Assembly (NCBI RefSeq): GCF_013402875.1 | Contig: NZ_CP058579.1 | Location: 3,955,273-4,019,272, forward strand | Direction of reading: 5' to 3' | DNA from: Halorarum salinum | GTDB lineage: Archaea > Halobacteriota > Halobacteria > Halobacteriales > Haloferacaceae | DNA length: 64,000 nt | Shown here: in pieces, positions 16,012 to 24,994 of the stretch | Layout: the number at the start of each line of letters is the position of its first letter | Position numbering within the stretch: the stretch's first letter is position 1 | Notes under the pieces: model-generated | Seen by the model: only the letters and a program-made list of their open reading frames with translations | Databases searched by the model: none | What the model was told of the DNA's origin: nothing | Position numbers and translations under genes: made by a program

Positions 16012-17166
16012 TCAGAGCACGCCGACGTCCCGCATGAGATCGACGGTCCCCTCGAGGTCCGACAGTTCCGTCAGGTCGATCCCCCCCGGCGGGTTCAACT
16101 CGTCGATGTTCGGCAGCCGCCCGACGGGGTCGACGTCGGGGACGAGCGGGTACTCGAACGTCTCGCGGGCGAAGTAGTCCTGGGCCTCCGCCGAGAGCAG
16201 GTGTCGGACGAAGTTCCCCGCGAGCTCCGCGTCGGCCGCCGTGTCGACGACGGCGGCGCCGGCGACGTTGAAGACGCTCCCGGCGTCCCCCTCGGTGAAC
16301 GCCGTCGCGATCGGCGCGTCGCCGCCCCGACCCGCGAGCACGCGCTGGATGTAGTAGTGGTTCGCGAAGCCGACCGAGATCTCCCCGTCGGCGACCGCCT
16401 GGGAGACGAGGAACTCGTCGCCGTACTCCCGGACGCCGAGGTCGAGCATCCCCCGGAGCCACTCGCGGGTCGCGCCGTCGCCCTCGAGCACCCGCATCGC
16501 GGTGACGAACGCCTGGAAGGAGCCGTACGTCGGCGCCCACCCGACGTCGTCCCGGAACGCCTCGGTGTCCGGGAAGGCTCCGATGTCCGTCGGGACGTCG
16601 TCCCCGGAGAGGGCCTCGGTGTTGTACGGGACCGTCCGGGCGCGCCCGGAGGTGCCGACCCAGCGCCCGTCGGGGTCTCGGAACTCCCCGCGGACGAGGT
16701 CGAGCACGTCGTCGGGGAGCGGCGTGGTCCGTCCCTCCTCGGCGAGCGTGCCGAGCGAACCGGCGTTGACCGAGTAGAACACGTCCGCCGTGCTGCCGTC
16801 CCCCTCGGTGAGGATCTGGTTGACGAGGGCCGACGAGCCCGCGTACCGCACGTCCACGTTCAGCCCGTCGTACAGGCCGTCGACGAACTCGACGAGTTCG
16901 CCCACGAGCGCCTCGCCGCGCCCGGAGTACACCGTGAGTTCGCCCTCCATCTCCGGCATCTCGGACATGGAGGTGCCCTCCGGGAGCTCGCGGTCGCCGA
17001 ACGGCGACCGGCCCGAGCCGATCTGGCCGACGTTCCGTGCCCTCCGATCCGGCCCGTCCGACCCGTCGAGCGGGCCGAGACAGCCCGCGAAGCCCGCGAC
17101 GCCGGCCGCGACGCCTGCCTCGAGCGCGCGTCGTCTCCCCATCCGCGGCGCGTCGTCCCCGTTCAT
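16012..17166 (-). CDS. Ferric-iron binding lipoprotein (FbpA/FutA type)
   Basis: 384 residues. Tat-type start MGRRRALEAGVAAGVAGFAG with lipobox FAGC, then the binding fold: ELTVYSGRGEALVGELVEFV, VDVRYAGSSALVNQI, ADVFYSVNAGSLG, and NHYYIQR, where adjacent tyrosines match the iron-ligand YY of FbpA. It is the first gene of the iron operon. A perfect TTTAGG-N4-CCTAAA site lies 5 bp upstream of its ATG, consistent with induction under iron limitation. A thiamine-binding role is an alternative for the family but fits the tyrosine pair and operator less well. Confidence 0.85.
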   Translation of the reverse strand: MNGDDAPRMGRRRALEAGVAAGVAGFAGCLGPLDGSDGPDRRARNVGQIGSGRSPFGDRELPEGTSMSEMPEMEGELTVYSGRGEALVGELVEFVDGLYDGLNVDVRYAGSSALVNQILTEGDGSTADVFYSVNAGSLGTLAEEGRTTPLPDDVLDLVRGEFRDPDGRWVGTSGRARTVPYNTEALSGDDVPTDIGAFPDTEAFRDDVGWAPTYGSFQAFVTAMRVLEGDGATREWLRGMLDLGVREYGDEFLVSQAVADGEISVGFANHYYIQRVLAGRGGDAPIATAFTEGDAGSVFNVAGAAVVDTAADAELAGNFVRHLLSAEAQDYFARETFEYPLVPDVDPVGRLPNIDELNPPGGIDLTELSDLEGTVDLMRDVGVL

Positions 17167-17171
17167 AGTAG

Positions 17172-17187
17172 TTTAGGTTTGCCTAAA
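17172..17187. promoter_or_regulatory. DtxR-type operator upstream of iron ABC operon
   Basis: Perfect inverted repeat TTTAGG-TTTG-CCTAAA, 5 bp upstream of the start at 17166. It covers the expected start point of a leaderless mRNA. Same repeat as at 10754 and 18392. Confidence 0.8.
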
Positions 17188-17214
17188 TCACTTATCTCTA
17201 CCGGTGTGACGGCC

Positions 17215-18372
17215 TCAGTCATCGGCGGGAACCGGCGTCCGGGTCGATTCGAGGGCGTCCAGACAATCCAGCCAGTCGCGCATGTACTCGCCGACGTGCG
17301 CGAGGAACGCGCCGTTCTCGTACTCGCTCCAGTCGCCCGCCGCCAGTTCGTCGGCGATGGCCCCGAACACCTCGGCGTACGAGTCGGCGTCGCCGCCGAC
17401 GCCGTCGACGATCTCCCAGAGGTGCTCGTTGAGTTCGAGCCCCGCCACCTCGTTCGCGAGGTCGTCGAACGTCGACCGGGGCGCCTTGTTGTGCTCGCAC
17501 AGCGGCCGGCCGTTGACGATCTGCTTCCCGAGCACGTCGCAGGCCCGCTTGAGAAACACGCCCGACCAGATGTCGTCGAACCGGCCGACGTCCCACTCGT
17601 TGTCGTCCATCGGGAGCTGGTAGAACGCCGGGATCACCTCGCGGCGGAACGCGAGGTTCATCGAGCAGACGGTGAGGTACTGACCCTCCGCGGCGACGAA
17701 CTCGCGCGGGAAGTCCTCCGGGGTCGTCCGCGTGCGGGCCTGGCCCTCCAGGTCGCCGTCCATGAGGATGCGGACGGCGTCGAGGTCGGGGACGTTCGTC
17801 CAGAGCCCCTGGGAGGCGACCACGTCGCCGACGGGTTCGGTGCTCGTCTCGACGGTCTCGTCCATCGCCGCGTACGGGTAGCCGCGCGGGTAGAGGTCGG
17901 CGTCGCTGGCGTACAGCACGTTCACCCAGGACTCGTCCGAGCGGACCGTCTCGACGGGCCCCTCGCGGTCGAGGTTCCGCAGGTGGGTGCCGAAGAAGTC
18001 GTCCTCCCCGTGCGGGAGCGTGTCGTCGTCGACGAAGACGCAGTAGTCGAACCGGTCGTTGGCCCAGACGTACAGCAGGCCGAAGGAGGTCTGGGCGTGG
18101 CTCGCGGCAGGGATGAGGTGGCCGTACTCGCCGACGCCGCGGGCCTCCAGCCACTCCTCGCGCCCGCTCCCGTCGAAGACGGCCCCGTCGACGCCCTCCT
18201 CGGCGAGCATCTCCCGCATGCCGTCGACGTCACAGAAGTCCTCGGCGACGAGCACGACGAACAGCCGGTCCGTGTCGAACCCGTGCCGACGGGCGTTCTC
18301 GAGATACGACCGGACGCACTCGTACTCGCGGACGGTCGGGACGACGAGGCAGATGTCCTGGTTCGGGTCCAT
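17215..18372 (-). CDS. Reversibly glycosylated polypeptide / alpha-glucan-protein synthase homologue
   Basis: 385 residues. Begins DICLVVPTVREYECVRSYL, has the GT-A nucleotide-sugar motif CVFVDDDTLP near residue 131 and a downstream MNLAFRREVIPAFYQLP segment, the layout of the RGP family (plant UDP-arabinopyranose mutases and glucan-protein synthases). No membrane segment, so cytoplasmic; the likely role is handling a nucleotide sugar. An iron-type operator lies 20 bp upstream of the ATG, and the gene is next to the binding-protein operon, oriented the same way. The exact reaction is unknown. Confidence 0.75.
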   Translation of the reverse strand: MDPNQDICLVVPTVREYECVRSYLENARRHGFDTDRLFVVLVAEDFCDVDGMREMLAEEGVDGAVFDGSGREEWLEARGVGEYGHLIPAASHAQTSFGLLYVWANDRFDYCVFVDDDTLPHGEDDFFGTHLRNLDREGPVETVRSDESWVNVLYASDADLYPRGYPYAAMDETVETSTEPVGDVVASQGLWTNVPDLDAVRILMDGDLEGQARTRTTPEDFPREFVAAEGQYLTVCSMNLAFRREVIPAFYQLPMDDNEWDVGRFDDIWSGVFLKRACDVLGKQIVNGRPLCEHNKAPRSTFDDLANEVAGLELNEHLWEIVDGVGGDADSYAEVFGAIADELAAGDWSEYENGAFLAHVGEYMRDWLDCLDALESTRTPVPADD

Positions 18373-18391
18373 TCGTTCGGGCCGACCATCG

Positions 18392-18407
18392 TTTAGGCCA
18401 TCCTAAA
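18392..18407. promoter_or_regulatory. DtxR-type operator upstream of RGP-like gene
   Basis: Perfect inverted repeat TTTAGG-CCAT-CCTAAA, 20 bp upstream of the ATG at 18372. Confidence 0.78.
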
Positions 18408-18418
18408 ACCTGCCGGTT

Positions 18419-18434
18419 TTTCGGCCGGCCTAAG
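18419..18434. promoter_or_regulatory. Weak second DtxR-like site
   Basis: TTTCGG-CCGG-CCTAAG keeps the spacing but has two base changes from the consensus. It lies 12 bp beyond the perfect site at 18392-18407 and could allow cooperative binding of a second dimer, or be chance. Confidence 0.35.
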
Positions 18435-18685
18435 ACCGCGGCGCCGATGCACCGATGAACCCCGTGCACCCGTCCGACGAGCGCCGGGTGTGCGACCGCC
18501 GGGTTCCGCCGCTTCGCCGAATTCTGGACGCTCGCCGGCCCGTTCGTGGATCGGTCTACTCGAAACAACGGGCGGCTTACTGAACGTGGCGGTCGACCTA
18601 CCGGGCGCGACGGTCGGCTTACCGGACGGTACCGGTCGACAACGAACTCGATAACGAAGGCGACGGGTCACCTCCTCGAACGCGT

Positions 18686-19489
18686 ATGTCACCAGCCCCG
18701 TCGATGCCATCGGACTCGCGCCGGAGCACGCGGACGGCCGTCGGACTCCTCCTCGTCGCCCTGCTGGTGACGAGCGTCGCCGCGGCCGGCGTCGCCCTCG
18801 CCGCCTCGACCGCGGCGGCCCAAACCGACGGGGACGGGAACGCGACCGTCCGCGCGGTCCACGCGTCGCCGGGCGCCCCCGCGATCGACGTCGCCATCGA
18901 CGGCGAGACGGTGCTCGAGGGCGTCTCGTACGGCACGGTGAGCGAGTACCTGAACGTCTCGCAGGGGAACCACTCGGTCACGGTCACCCTCTCGGACGTC
19001 GGGGTGGTCGTGTACGAGGACGAGATCGACGTCGAGTCCGGACGCACCTACACCGTCGCCGCGGCCGGCGAGGTGACCGACGACCTCGCGGCGTCGGTCG
19101 ACCCGACGGTCCTCGTCGACGACGCGAGCGAACCCGCCGACGACGAGGCGGCCGTCCGCCTCGTCCACCTCTCGCCCGACGCGCCGGCCGTCGACGTGAC
19201 CGTCCAGGGGACGGGCGACGTCGTCGGCGAGAACGTCACCTACGGCGGGGCGAGCGCGTACACGACGGTGCCCGCGGGCGACTACACGCTCGAGGTCCGC
19301 CGGGCGACCGCCTCGAACGACGGCGAGGTCCTCGCCACGTTCGACGTCACGGTCGAGGGCGGCACCGCGTACACCGGCTTCGCGGTCGGCTACGTCGACG
19401 AGGGGAACGCCACCGCGGACGCGCCGTTCGACCTGCTGGTGGCGACCGACCGGACGGCCGACTCCGGGACCGGAACGTCCGACGACTGA
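18686..19489 (+). CDS. Secreted DUF4397 protein, two tandem domains
   Basis: 267 residues. A signal peptide (TAVGLLLVALLVTSVAAAGVALAA without the full cleavage context) covers residues about 15-40. Two DUF4397 domains follow, each opening with a near-identical phrase: VRAVHASPGAPAIDVAIDG and VRLVHLSPDAPAVDVTVQG. These are extracellular beta-sandwich domains of unknown role, often found in haloarchaeal and bacterial surface proteins. The C-terminus is short and acidic with no membrane anchor, so the protein is probably released. Not obviously part of the iron regulon. Confidence 0.8.
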   Translation: MSPAPSMPSDSRRSTRTAVGLLLVALLVTSVAAAGVALAASTAAAQTDGDGNATVRAVHASPGAPAIDVAIDGETVLEGVSYGTVSEYLNVSQGNHSVTVTLSDVGVVVYEDEIDVESGRTYTVAAAGEVTDDLAASVDPTVLVDDASEPADDEAAVRLVHLSPDAPAVDVTVQGTGDVVGENVTYGGASAYTTVPAGDYTLEVRRATASNDGEVLATFDVTVEGGTAYTGFAVGYVDEGNATADAPFDLLVATDRTADSGTGTSDD

Positions 19490-20030
19490 ACCGGGGTTCG
19501 GGACGATCGCCACGACCGGGTCCGAAGCGAACCTATCGAATTCGAATTCATGAAATGTTTTTAGTATATTCCGTCGACGCCGGATGCGGGCCGCGGGGCA
19601 GACCCGGCCACGACCGACGGTCCTGAAAAACCTGTGCGGGCTCACAACACCTCGTTCGACCGTTTCCATCCGATATAGGCTACCGGTTCACGCGGAAATC
19701 ACGTCGGACCGTTCCGGTCGCGCTCGACGATCGATGAGAACCGCGAAAGCCACCCATCGGCCGCTTCGGTCCGTGAACGAACCGTTCCGCGCATCCGAAT
19801 TTCGACCTATAAACCCCGATCGGATCGAGGCGCTCTACCCATACCTAAACAGTCACTACGCTAGTCACTGCTGAAATACGACGTTTCTGATTTCGGTGAC
19901 CGAGATGAGTAGTTCGTGCTCCGCAGTCGTCCGAGCGAGGCCCGCGTCGAACCCGCCCTGGCCGCCCGCGGAGCGTTCGAACTCACCGAACACGCGTGGT
20001 TATTTGGCACCCCGGGACGGACGGCCCCAC
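19490..20030. other. 541-bp intergenic region, no gene seen
   Basis: Lower GC than its surroundings. Contains the palindrome GAATTCGAATTC (19538-19549), a T-run after it that could end the DUF4397 transcript, a TATA-like CCTATAAACC near 19806, and GGTTATTTGG near 20000, which is the best TATA candidate for the acyl-CoA dehydrogenase start at 20031. No convincing coding frame. Confidence 0.5.
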
Positions 20031-21185
20031 ATGCGACTCATCGAGTCAGCGCTGGACGACGGCCACCGCGAGGTCCGCGACCGGGCGGACGCGTTCGCCG
20101 AGGACGTCGTCGTGCCGCGCGCCGCCGGGATCGAGGCGTCCGACGAGTTCCCCCGCGACGTGATCGAGGAGGCCGGCGAGCGCGGACTGCTCGGACTCCT
20201 GCTCCCGGAGGGGTACGGCGAGGTCACGACCGACTTCCTCGGCTACTGTCTCGCCGTCGAACGGATCGCCGCCGAGAGCGGCGCGGTCGCGGAGACGATC
20301 CAGGGCCACACCTTCGCCGCGCTCCCGATCGCCCGGTTCGGGACGGAGGCCCAGCGCGAGGAGCACCTTCCCGCGATGGCCGACGGGTCCGCCGTCGGGG
20401 CGATGCTGCTCACCGAACCGGACGCGGGAAGCGCCCCGTCGGGACTCGCCTCGATCGCGGAGGCGACCGACGACGGCTACCGGCTCTCGGGCGAGAAGTC
20501 GTTCGGGACGAACGCCGGCGTCGCGGACGTCCACCTCGTCGTGGCTCGCAGACGCCCGGAATCGGACGACTCCCACGGGGTGAGCGTCTTCCTCGTCCCG
20601 TCCGTCGACGACGCGGACGGGTTCGAGTTCGAGCGCGCCGAGTACATGGGCATGCGCGGCCACGTGACGGGGGACTCGACGCTCGAGGGGGTGCACGTCC
20701 CCGCGGGGAACCTGCTCGGCGAGGTCGGGCAGGGGTTCCGCATCGCGATGGGGACGATCGACATGGCCCGGACCGGCCTCGGCGCCATCGGCGTCGGCAT
20801 CGCCCGGGCCGCGTTCGACGAGGCGGTCGCGTACGCGGGCGACCGGGAGCAGGGCGGGAGCCCCGTCGGCGAGTACCAGGCCGTCCAGGTGCTCGTCGCC
20901 GACATGTACCGGCAGTTCGCGGGCGCGCGCCACCTCGTCTACTCGTCGGCCGCGGAGATCGCGGCCGAGGGGGGCGACACGCGGGCCTCCAGCCTCGCCA
21001 AGCTGGCCGGAAGCGAGGCCGCCGAGTTCGTCACCCGGAACGCGATCCAGGTCCACGGCGGGACGGGGTACCGGAAGGGAACGCCGGTCGAGCGGTACTA
21101 CCGGGACGCGAAGATCCTGAGCATCATCGGGGGGACCTCCGAGATCCAGCGCACGACGATCGCCGGCGAGACGCTGGACCTGTAA
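20031..21185 (+). CDS. Acyl-CoA dehydrogenase
   Basis: 384 residues, the usual family length. Visible motifs: LLTEPDAGSAPSG (flavin/substrate region, residues about 122-134), the middle domain GYRLSGEKSFGTNAG, and the C-terminal IQVHGGTGYRKGTPVERYYRDAK block with IIGGTSEIQRTTIAGETL at the end. The enzyme makes the alpha,beta double bond of an acyl-CoA and passes electrons to ETF. The start at 20031 is the first Met that gives family-like sequence; a longer frame upstream is not protein-like. It opens the catabolic island, but the substrate chain is unknown. Confidence 0.9.
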   Translation: MRLIESALDDGHREVRDRADAFAEDVVVPRAAGIEASDEFPRDVIEEAGERGLLGLLLPEGYGEVTTDFLGYCLAVERIAAESGAVAETIQGHTFAALPIARFGTEAQREEHLPAMADGSAVGAMLLTEPDAGSAPSGLASIAEATDDGYRLSGEKSFGTNAGVADVHLVVARRRPESDDSHGVSVFLVPSVDDADGFEFERAEYMGMRGHVTGDSTLEGVHVPAGNLLGEVGQGFRIAMGTIDMARTGLGAIGVGIARAAFDEAVAYAGDREQGGSPVGEYQAVQVLVADMYRQFAGARHLVYSSAAEIAAEGGDTRASSLAKLAGSEAAEFVTRNAIQVHGGTGYRKGTPVERYYRDAKILSIIGGTSEIQRTTIAGETLDL

Positions 21186-21331
21186 CCGGCGCGAACGCAC
21201 GGTCGGGAGCGGCGGCGGCGACGCCATCGTGCGGCGCGGCGACCGTCTGCCCGGTTGCCGTCCGGAACCGCCGGTTCCGACCGTTTCAGGGGCCGGTGAA
21301 CCGTAGGAGGGCCCGCGCCAGCCCCGCCCCT

Positions 21332-22276
21332 TCAGTCGAACGCCGTCGGAGTCCCGTCGGGGGAACGTCGGGGCTCGAACCGGATCGGGTCCTCGGAGAC
21401 CCTGGCGAGGTCCCCGCGTTCGGCCAGGTACGTCAGGTGTGCGGCCGCCTCCCCCGCGCCGAACTTCGCGTGTATCCCGCGCATCTCGCCGAACAGGTCG
21501 ACGGCGACGTCCCACGGGGTGGGGCGGTCCACGCGGGTCACGCGGTCGAACACCCGACGGCTGCGCGTTCGGTGGTGGTCGCGGATCGTCTCGAACCGCG
21601 CCGGGACGTCGACGGTCGTCCCGTGGCCCGGGTGAACCCTCCCCCCGTGGCGCTCGAGGCGGTCGAGCGAGTCGAGGAACGAGGCGAGCGGGTTCCCCGC
21701 GCGGGTGTCGCTCCCCCCGACGTTCGGCGTGTACGTCGGCAGCACCGCGTCCCCGACGAACAGGTGGTCCCCGAGCGACAGCGCGAGGTGTCCCTCGGTG
21801 TGGCCCGGCGCGTGGAGGACCGCCGCTCCCGCGACCGCGTCGCCGTCGGCGTGCGCCTCGACCTCCGTCTCGGCCGGGAGCGGCGACGGCGCGTCGGCGC
21901 CCCGCACCTCCTCGATCAGGTCCGGGGGGACGCCCCACGACTCCAGGGCCGCGTCGTCGCGACGCCGGCGACGCTCCCGCGCCGCTCCGTACTCGGCGAG
22001 AAGCGGGGCGTCGCGCTCGTGCATGTGGACGGTCGCGCCCGCCGCGTCGGCGAGACGCGTCGTCAGGCCGACGTGGTCGGCGTGCCAGTGGGTGGCGACC
22101 ACGTGGTCGACGTCCCCGATTTCGACGCCGGCGTCCCGTAGCCCGGCCCGGAGGTCGGCCCACGCGTCCTCGCCCGGCGGCCCGGGGTCGACGACGAGCC
22201 CCCGCTCGGGGACGACGTACGCGCTGTTGGTTCCCTCGGGGCTCCCCGTCCCGACGGGGATGCGCTCGACCGTCAT
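21332..22276 (-). CDS. MBL-fold metallo-hydrolase
   Basis: 314 residues. The metal site THWHADHVG is at about residues 62-70, with further ligands in HAPGHTEGHLALS, FVGDAVLP and HPGHG. This is the glyoxalase II-like metallo-beta-lactamase superfamily. In catabolic clusters such proteins are often thioesterases, but substrate is not fixed by sequence. Convergent with the acyl-CoA dehydrogenase gene and divergent from the enoyl-CoA hydratase gene 225 bp away. Confidence 0.82.
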   Translation of the reverse strand: MTVERIPVGTGSPEGTNSAYVVPERGLVVDPGPPGEDAWADLRAGLRDAGVEIGDVDHVVATHWHADHVGLTTRLADAAGATVHMHERDAPLLAEYGAARERRRRRDDAALESWGVPPDLIEEVRGADAPSPLPAETEVEAHADGDAVAGAAVLHAPGHTEGHLALSLGDHLFVGDAVLPTYTPNVGGSDTRAGNPLASFLDSLDRLERHGGRVHPGHGTTVDVPARFETIRDHHRTRSRRVFDRVTRVDRPTPWDVAVDLFGEMRGIHAKFGAGEAAAHLTYLAERGDLARVSEDPIRFEPRRSPDGTPTAFD

Positions 22277-22500
22277 CGGCGACCGAACGCGTTCGCTTCC
22301 GGCGGCGCGACGGTGCGAGTGGCGGCCCGTTCGGGGGTGGTGGATGGGGTGTACATCGGAGGTTCGTGTCCCGTCCCTGGTTCGTCCTCAGCCGCATAAG
22401 TGGTTCGTCGGCGGACGGCGGCGACCGCGCGAACGCCCGTTCGCCGGTCCCCGGCCCCGCACCCCCAAAGATTGATGCGCCGCGGCGACCGGCCTCGCGT

Positions 22501-23277
22501 ATGTCCTTCGACACGCTCGAGGTCGACGTGACGGACGGCGTCGCGACCGTCCGCCTGCGGAACCCGCCGGTCAACGCCATCGACCAGCCGATGCGCTTCG
22601 AGTTGAACGACCTGCTCGACCGCCTCCGCGAGGACGACGTTCGCGTGATCGTCTTCCTCGGGACCGACGGGGTGTTCTCGGTCGGCGCGGACGTCTCGTT
22701 GTTCGAAGACGCCCGGGAGTGGACGACCGCCGAGTTCAGGCGCAACTCCCGCGTCCTCGGCGACGTCTTCGACGGACTGGAGGCGATGGAGAGACCCGTC
22801 GTCGCCGCCGTCGAGGGCACCTGCGTCGGCGGAGGGCTGGAGCTCGCGCTGGCCTGCGACGTTCGCATCGCGGCGCCCGACGCCACGCTCGGCTTCCCCG
22901 AGCACAACATCGGGCTGGTTCCCGGGCTCGGCGGCTGCTCGCGGCTCGTCCACCTCGTCGGCCCCGGGAAGGCGAAGGATCTGATATTCACCGGCGAGCT
23001 GATCGACGGCACGGAGGCCCGCGACCTCCGGCTGGTGGAGCGGGTCGCCGGGGACCCCGAGTCCGCGGCGGCCGAGTACGCGGACGGGTTGCTCGAGCAG
23101 CCCCCGCAGGCGCTCGGCCTCGCGAAGCGGGTCGTCGACGCCTCCCGGGACGCCGACCTCCGGACCGCCGGCCTCCTCGAGTCGCTGGCCCAGAGCACGC
23201 TGCTCGAGACCGCGGACCACGAGGAGGGGGTCGAGGCGTTCCGCGAGAAGCGCGACCCGTCGTTCACCGGGGAGTGA
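22501..23277 (+). CDS. Enoyl-CoA hydratase/isomerase
   Basis: 258 residues from ATG 22501. Crotonase fold: oxyanion loop SVGADVSLF, and both catalytic glutamates in the expected places, GGGLELALACD and GFPEHNIGLVPGLGG. So it should hydrate enoyl-CoA. It stands 63 bp upstream of the alcohol dehydrogenase gene and may be co-transcribed with it. One of four crotonase-fold proteins in the window; specificity is not known. Confidence 0.88.
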   Translation: MSFDTLEVDVTDGVATVRLRNPPVNAIDQPMRFELNDLLDRLREDDVRVIVFLGTDGVFSVGADVSLFEDAREWTTAEFRRNSRVLGDVFDGLEAMERPVVAAVEGTCVGGGLELALACDVRIAAPDATLGFPEHNIGLVPGLGGCSRLVHLVGPGKAKDLIFTGELIDGTEARDLRLVERVAGDPESAAAEYADGLLEQPPQALGLAKRVVDASRDADLRTAGLLESLAQSTLLETADHEEGVEAFREKRDPSFTGE

Positions 23278-23340
23278 CCGCCGTCCGCGGCGTACGCTCG
23301 GGAGAACGCTTTTGCCACGATGCACGGTACTGCTTGACGC

Positions 23341-24453
23341 ATGGAGATCGAGGCTGCCGTCGTCAGGGAGGAGGGAGGTCCGTTCGGGATCGAGACCGTC
23401 GAACTGGAGGACCCGCGAGCGGAGGAGGTGTTGGTACGAGTGGTCGGCGCGGGCGTCTGTCACACCGACATGATCGTCCGCGACCAGATGTACCCGACGC
23501 CGCTGCCGGCGGTACTGGGCCACGAGGGGTCGGGCGTAGTCGAGGCGGTCGGCGAGGACGTCACGGACGTCGCGCCGGGCGATCGGGTCGTGTTGAGCTT
23601 CGACTACGACGGGACGTGTCGCGACTGCCGGGACGGCCACCCGGCGTACTGCGAGTCGTTCTTCGCGCACAACTTCGGCGGGGCGCGGCCCGCCGACGAG
23701 ACCTCGCCCATCTCGCAGGACGGCGAGGCGATCAGCGGACGGTTCTTCGGCCAGTCGTCGTTCGCCACCCACGCCGTCGCCACCGAGCGCAACGTCGTCC
23801 CCGTCGACGACGACGTCCCGCTCGAACTCCTCGGGCCGCTGGGCTGCGGGATCCAGACCGGCGCCGGGGGCGTCATCAACACGCTGGACCCCCAGGCCGG
23901 GTCGTCGATCGCCGTCTTCGGGGCCGGCTCCGTCGGCCTCTCGGCGGTGATGGCCGCGGACCTGAAGGGGTGTACCGAGATCGTCACCGTCGACCTGAAG
24001 CCCGACCGGCTGGCGAAAGCCGAGGAGCTGGGCGCGACCGCGACGGTCGACCCGGAGGACGCGGGGGATGTCGTCGAGACGGTCCGCGAACTGACCGGCG
24101 GCGGCCCGGACTACGCCCTAGAGACGACCGGCGTCCCCGAGGTGGCCGAGCAGGCGGTCGCGTCGCTCGCCCGGCGGGGGACGCTCGGCGTCATCGGCGC
24201 GCCGGCGCTGGGGACCGAGGCCAGCTACGACGTCAACGACCTCATCCTCAACGGCCGGACGATCACCGGCATCGTCGAGGGCGACGCCGACCCCCAGCAG
24301 TTCATCCCGGACCTCGTCGAACTCCACCGCCAAGGGAAGTTCCCGTTCGACGAACTCGTCACCTACTACGACTTCGACGAGATCGAACGGGCGGTTGAGG
24401 ACTCCGAGAGCGGCGACGCGATCAAGCCCGTCCTGCGGATGAGCGACCCCTGA
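23341..24453 (+). CDS. Zinc-dependent alcohol dehydrogenase (aryl-alcohol type)
   Basis: 370 residues. Catalytic zinc residues are in GVCHTDMIVRD and LGHEGSGVVEAVG; the NAD-binding loop is VFGAGSVGLSAVMAA near residue 200. Overall it resembles benzyl/aryl-alcohol dehydrogenases of the medium-chain family. The structural zinc loop reads GTCRDCRDGHPAYC, with three cysteines; the fourth expected one, three residues before, is Asp, so the structural zinc may be weak. An aryl-alcohol oxidation step would feed the acid-CoA ligases encoded downstream on the other strand. Confidence 0.85.
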   Translation: MEIEAAVVREEGGPFGIETVELEDPRAEEVLVRVVGAGVCHTDMIVRDQMYPTPLPAVLGHEGSGVVEAVGEDVTDVAPGDRVVLSFDYDGTCRDCRDGHPAYCESFFAHNFGGARPADETSPISQDGEAISGRFFGQSSFATHAVATERNVVPVDDDVPLELLGPLGCGIQTGAGGVINTLDPQAGSSIAVFGAGSVGLSAVMAADLKGCTEIVTVDLKPDRLAKAEELGATATVDPEDAGDVVETVRELTGGGPDYALETTGVPEVAEQAVASLARRGTLGVIGAPALGTEASYDVNDLILNGRTITGIVEGDADPQQFIPDLVELHRQGKFPFDELVTYYDFDEIERAVEDSESGDAIKPVLRMSDP

Positions 24454-24550
24454 TCGAGCGCGCCAAGCGCTGGAGCGGGAAACGCTGGGCGGGAGCACTG
24501 GTCCCGGACGATGTGGGTGCGGGAACGCCGGGTTCGGGCGCGGGCGAGCG

Positions 24551-24994
24551 CTACTCCCGCCGGCCGATGATGTTGGTCGCGCGCCAGTAGACGACCTCCT
24601 CGCCGTCCTCGTTGTGTCCCCGCACCTCGTTCTCGACGTAGCCGCGGTCCTCGCGGCTGCTCGACTCCGTCTTGTCGAGGACCTCCAGTTCGACGCTCAC
24701 GACGTCGCCCGGGCGGACGGGCGTCCGCCACCTGAGCTCCTCGACGCCGAACGATCCCATGCTGACCGTGTCGCTGAAGAACCCGTCGACGAGCAGCCGC
24801 ATGCTGGCGCTCGCGGTGTACCAGCCGCTGGCGATGAGCCCGTCGTACATCGACTCGGCGGCCGACGCCGGGTCGACGTGGATGGGCTGGGGGTCGAACC
24901 GCTCCGCGAACGACCCGATCTCCGCCTCGGTCGCCTCGAAGCTCCCCACGTCGTGGACCGCGCCGACCTCGATGTCCTCGAAGGTTCGTGTCAT
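24551..24994 (-). CDS. MaoC-like hydratase (hot-dog fold)
   Basis: 147 residues from ATG 24994. The active dyad Asp/His is in RFDPQPIHVDP (residues about 29-39), as in MaoC and R-specific enoyl-CoA hydratases. The later part (WRTPVRPGDVVSVELEV) is the conserved second half of the hot-dog. Last gene of a minus-strand series running from the amidohydrolase at 30256. It might act as an R-specific enoyl-CoA hydratase; because no PaaZ is present in the window, it could also supply the oxepin-CoA hydrolase activity that PaaZ carries in a MaoC domain. The latter is inference. Confidence 0.82.
   Translation of the reverse strand: MTRTFEDIEVGAVHDVGSFEATEAEIGSFAERFDPQPIHVDPASAAESMYDGLIASGWYTASASMRLLVDGFFSDTVSMGSFGVEELRWRTPVRPGDVVSVELEVLDKTESSSREDRGYVENEVRGHNEDGEEVVYWRATNIIGRRE

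Noticed and set aside
19835..19875. Further DtxR-like site from ACCTAAAC near 19845
   Set aside because: Only one half-site; the partner TTTAGG at the N4 distance is absent.
20046..23342. Long minus-strand open frame across acyl-CoA dehydrogenase and hydratase genes
   Set aside because: Antisense shadow with no family motif; it only coincides in part with the MBL gene, which is in another frame.
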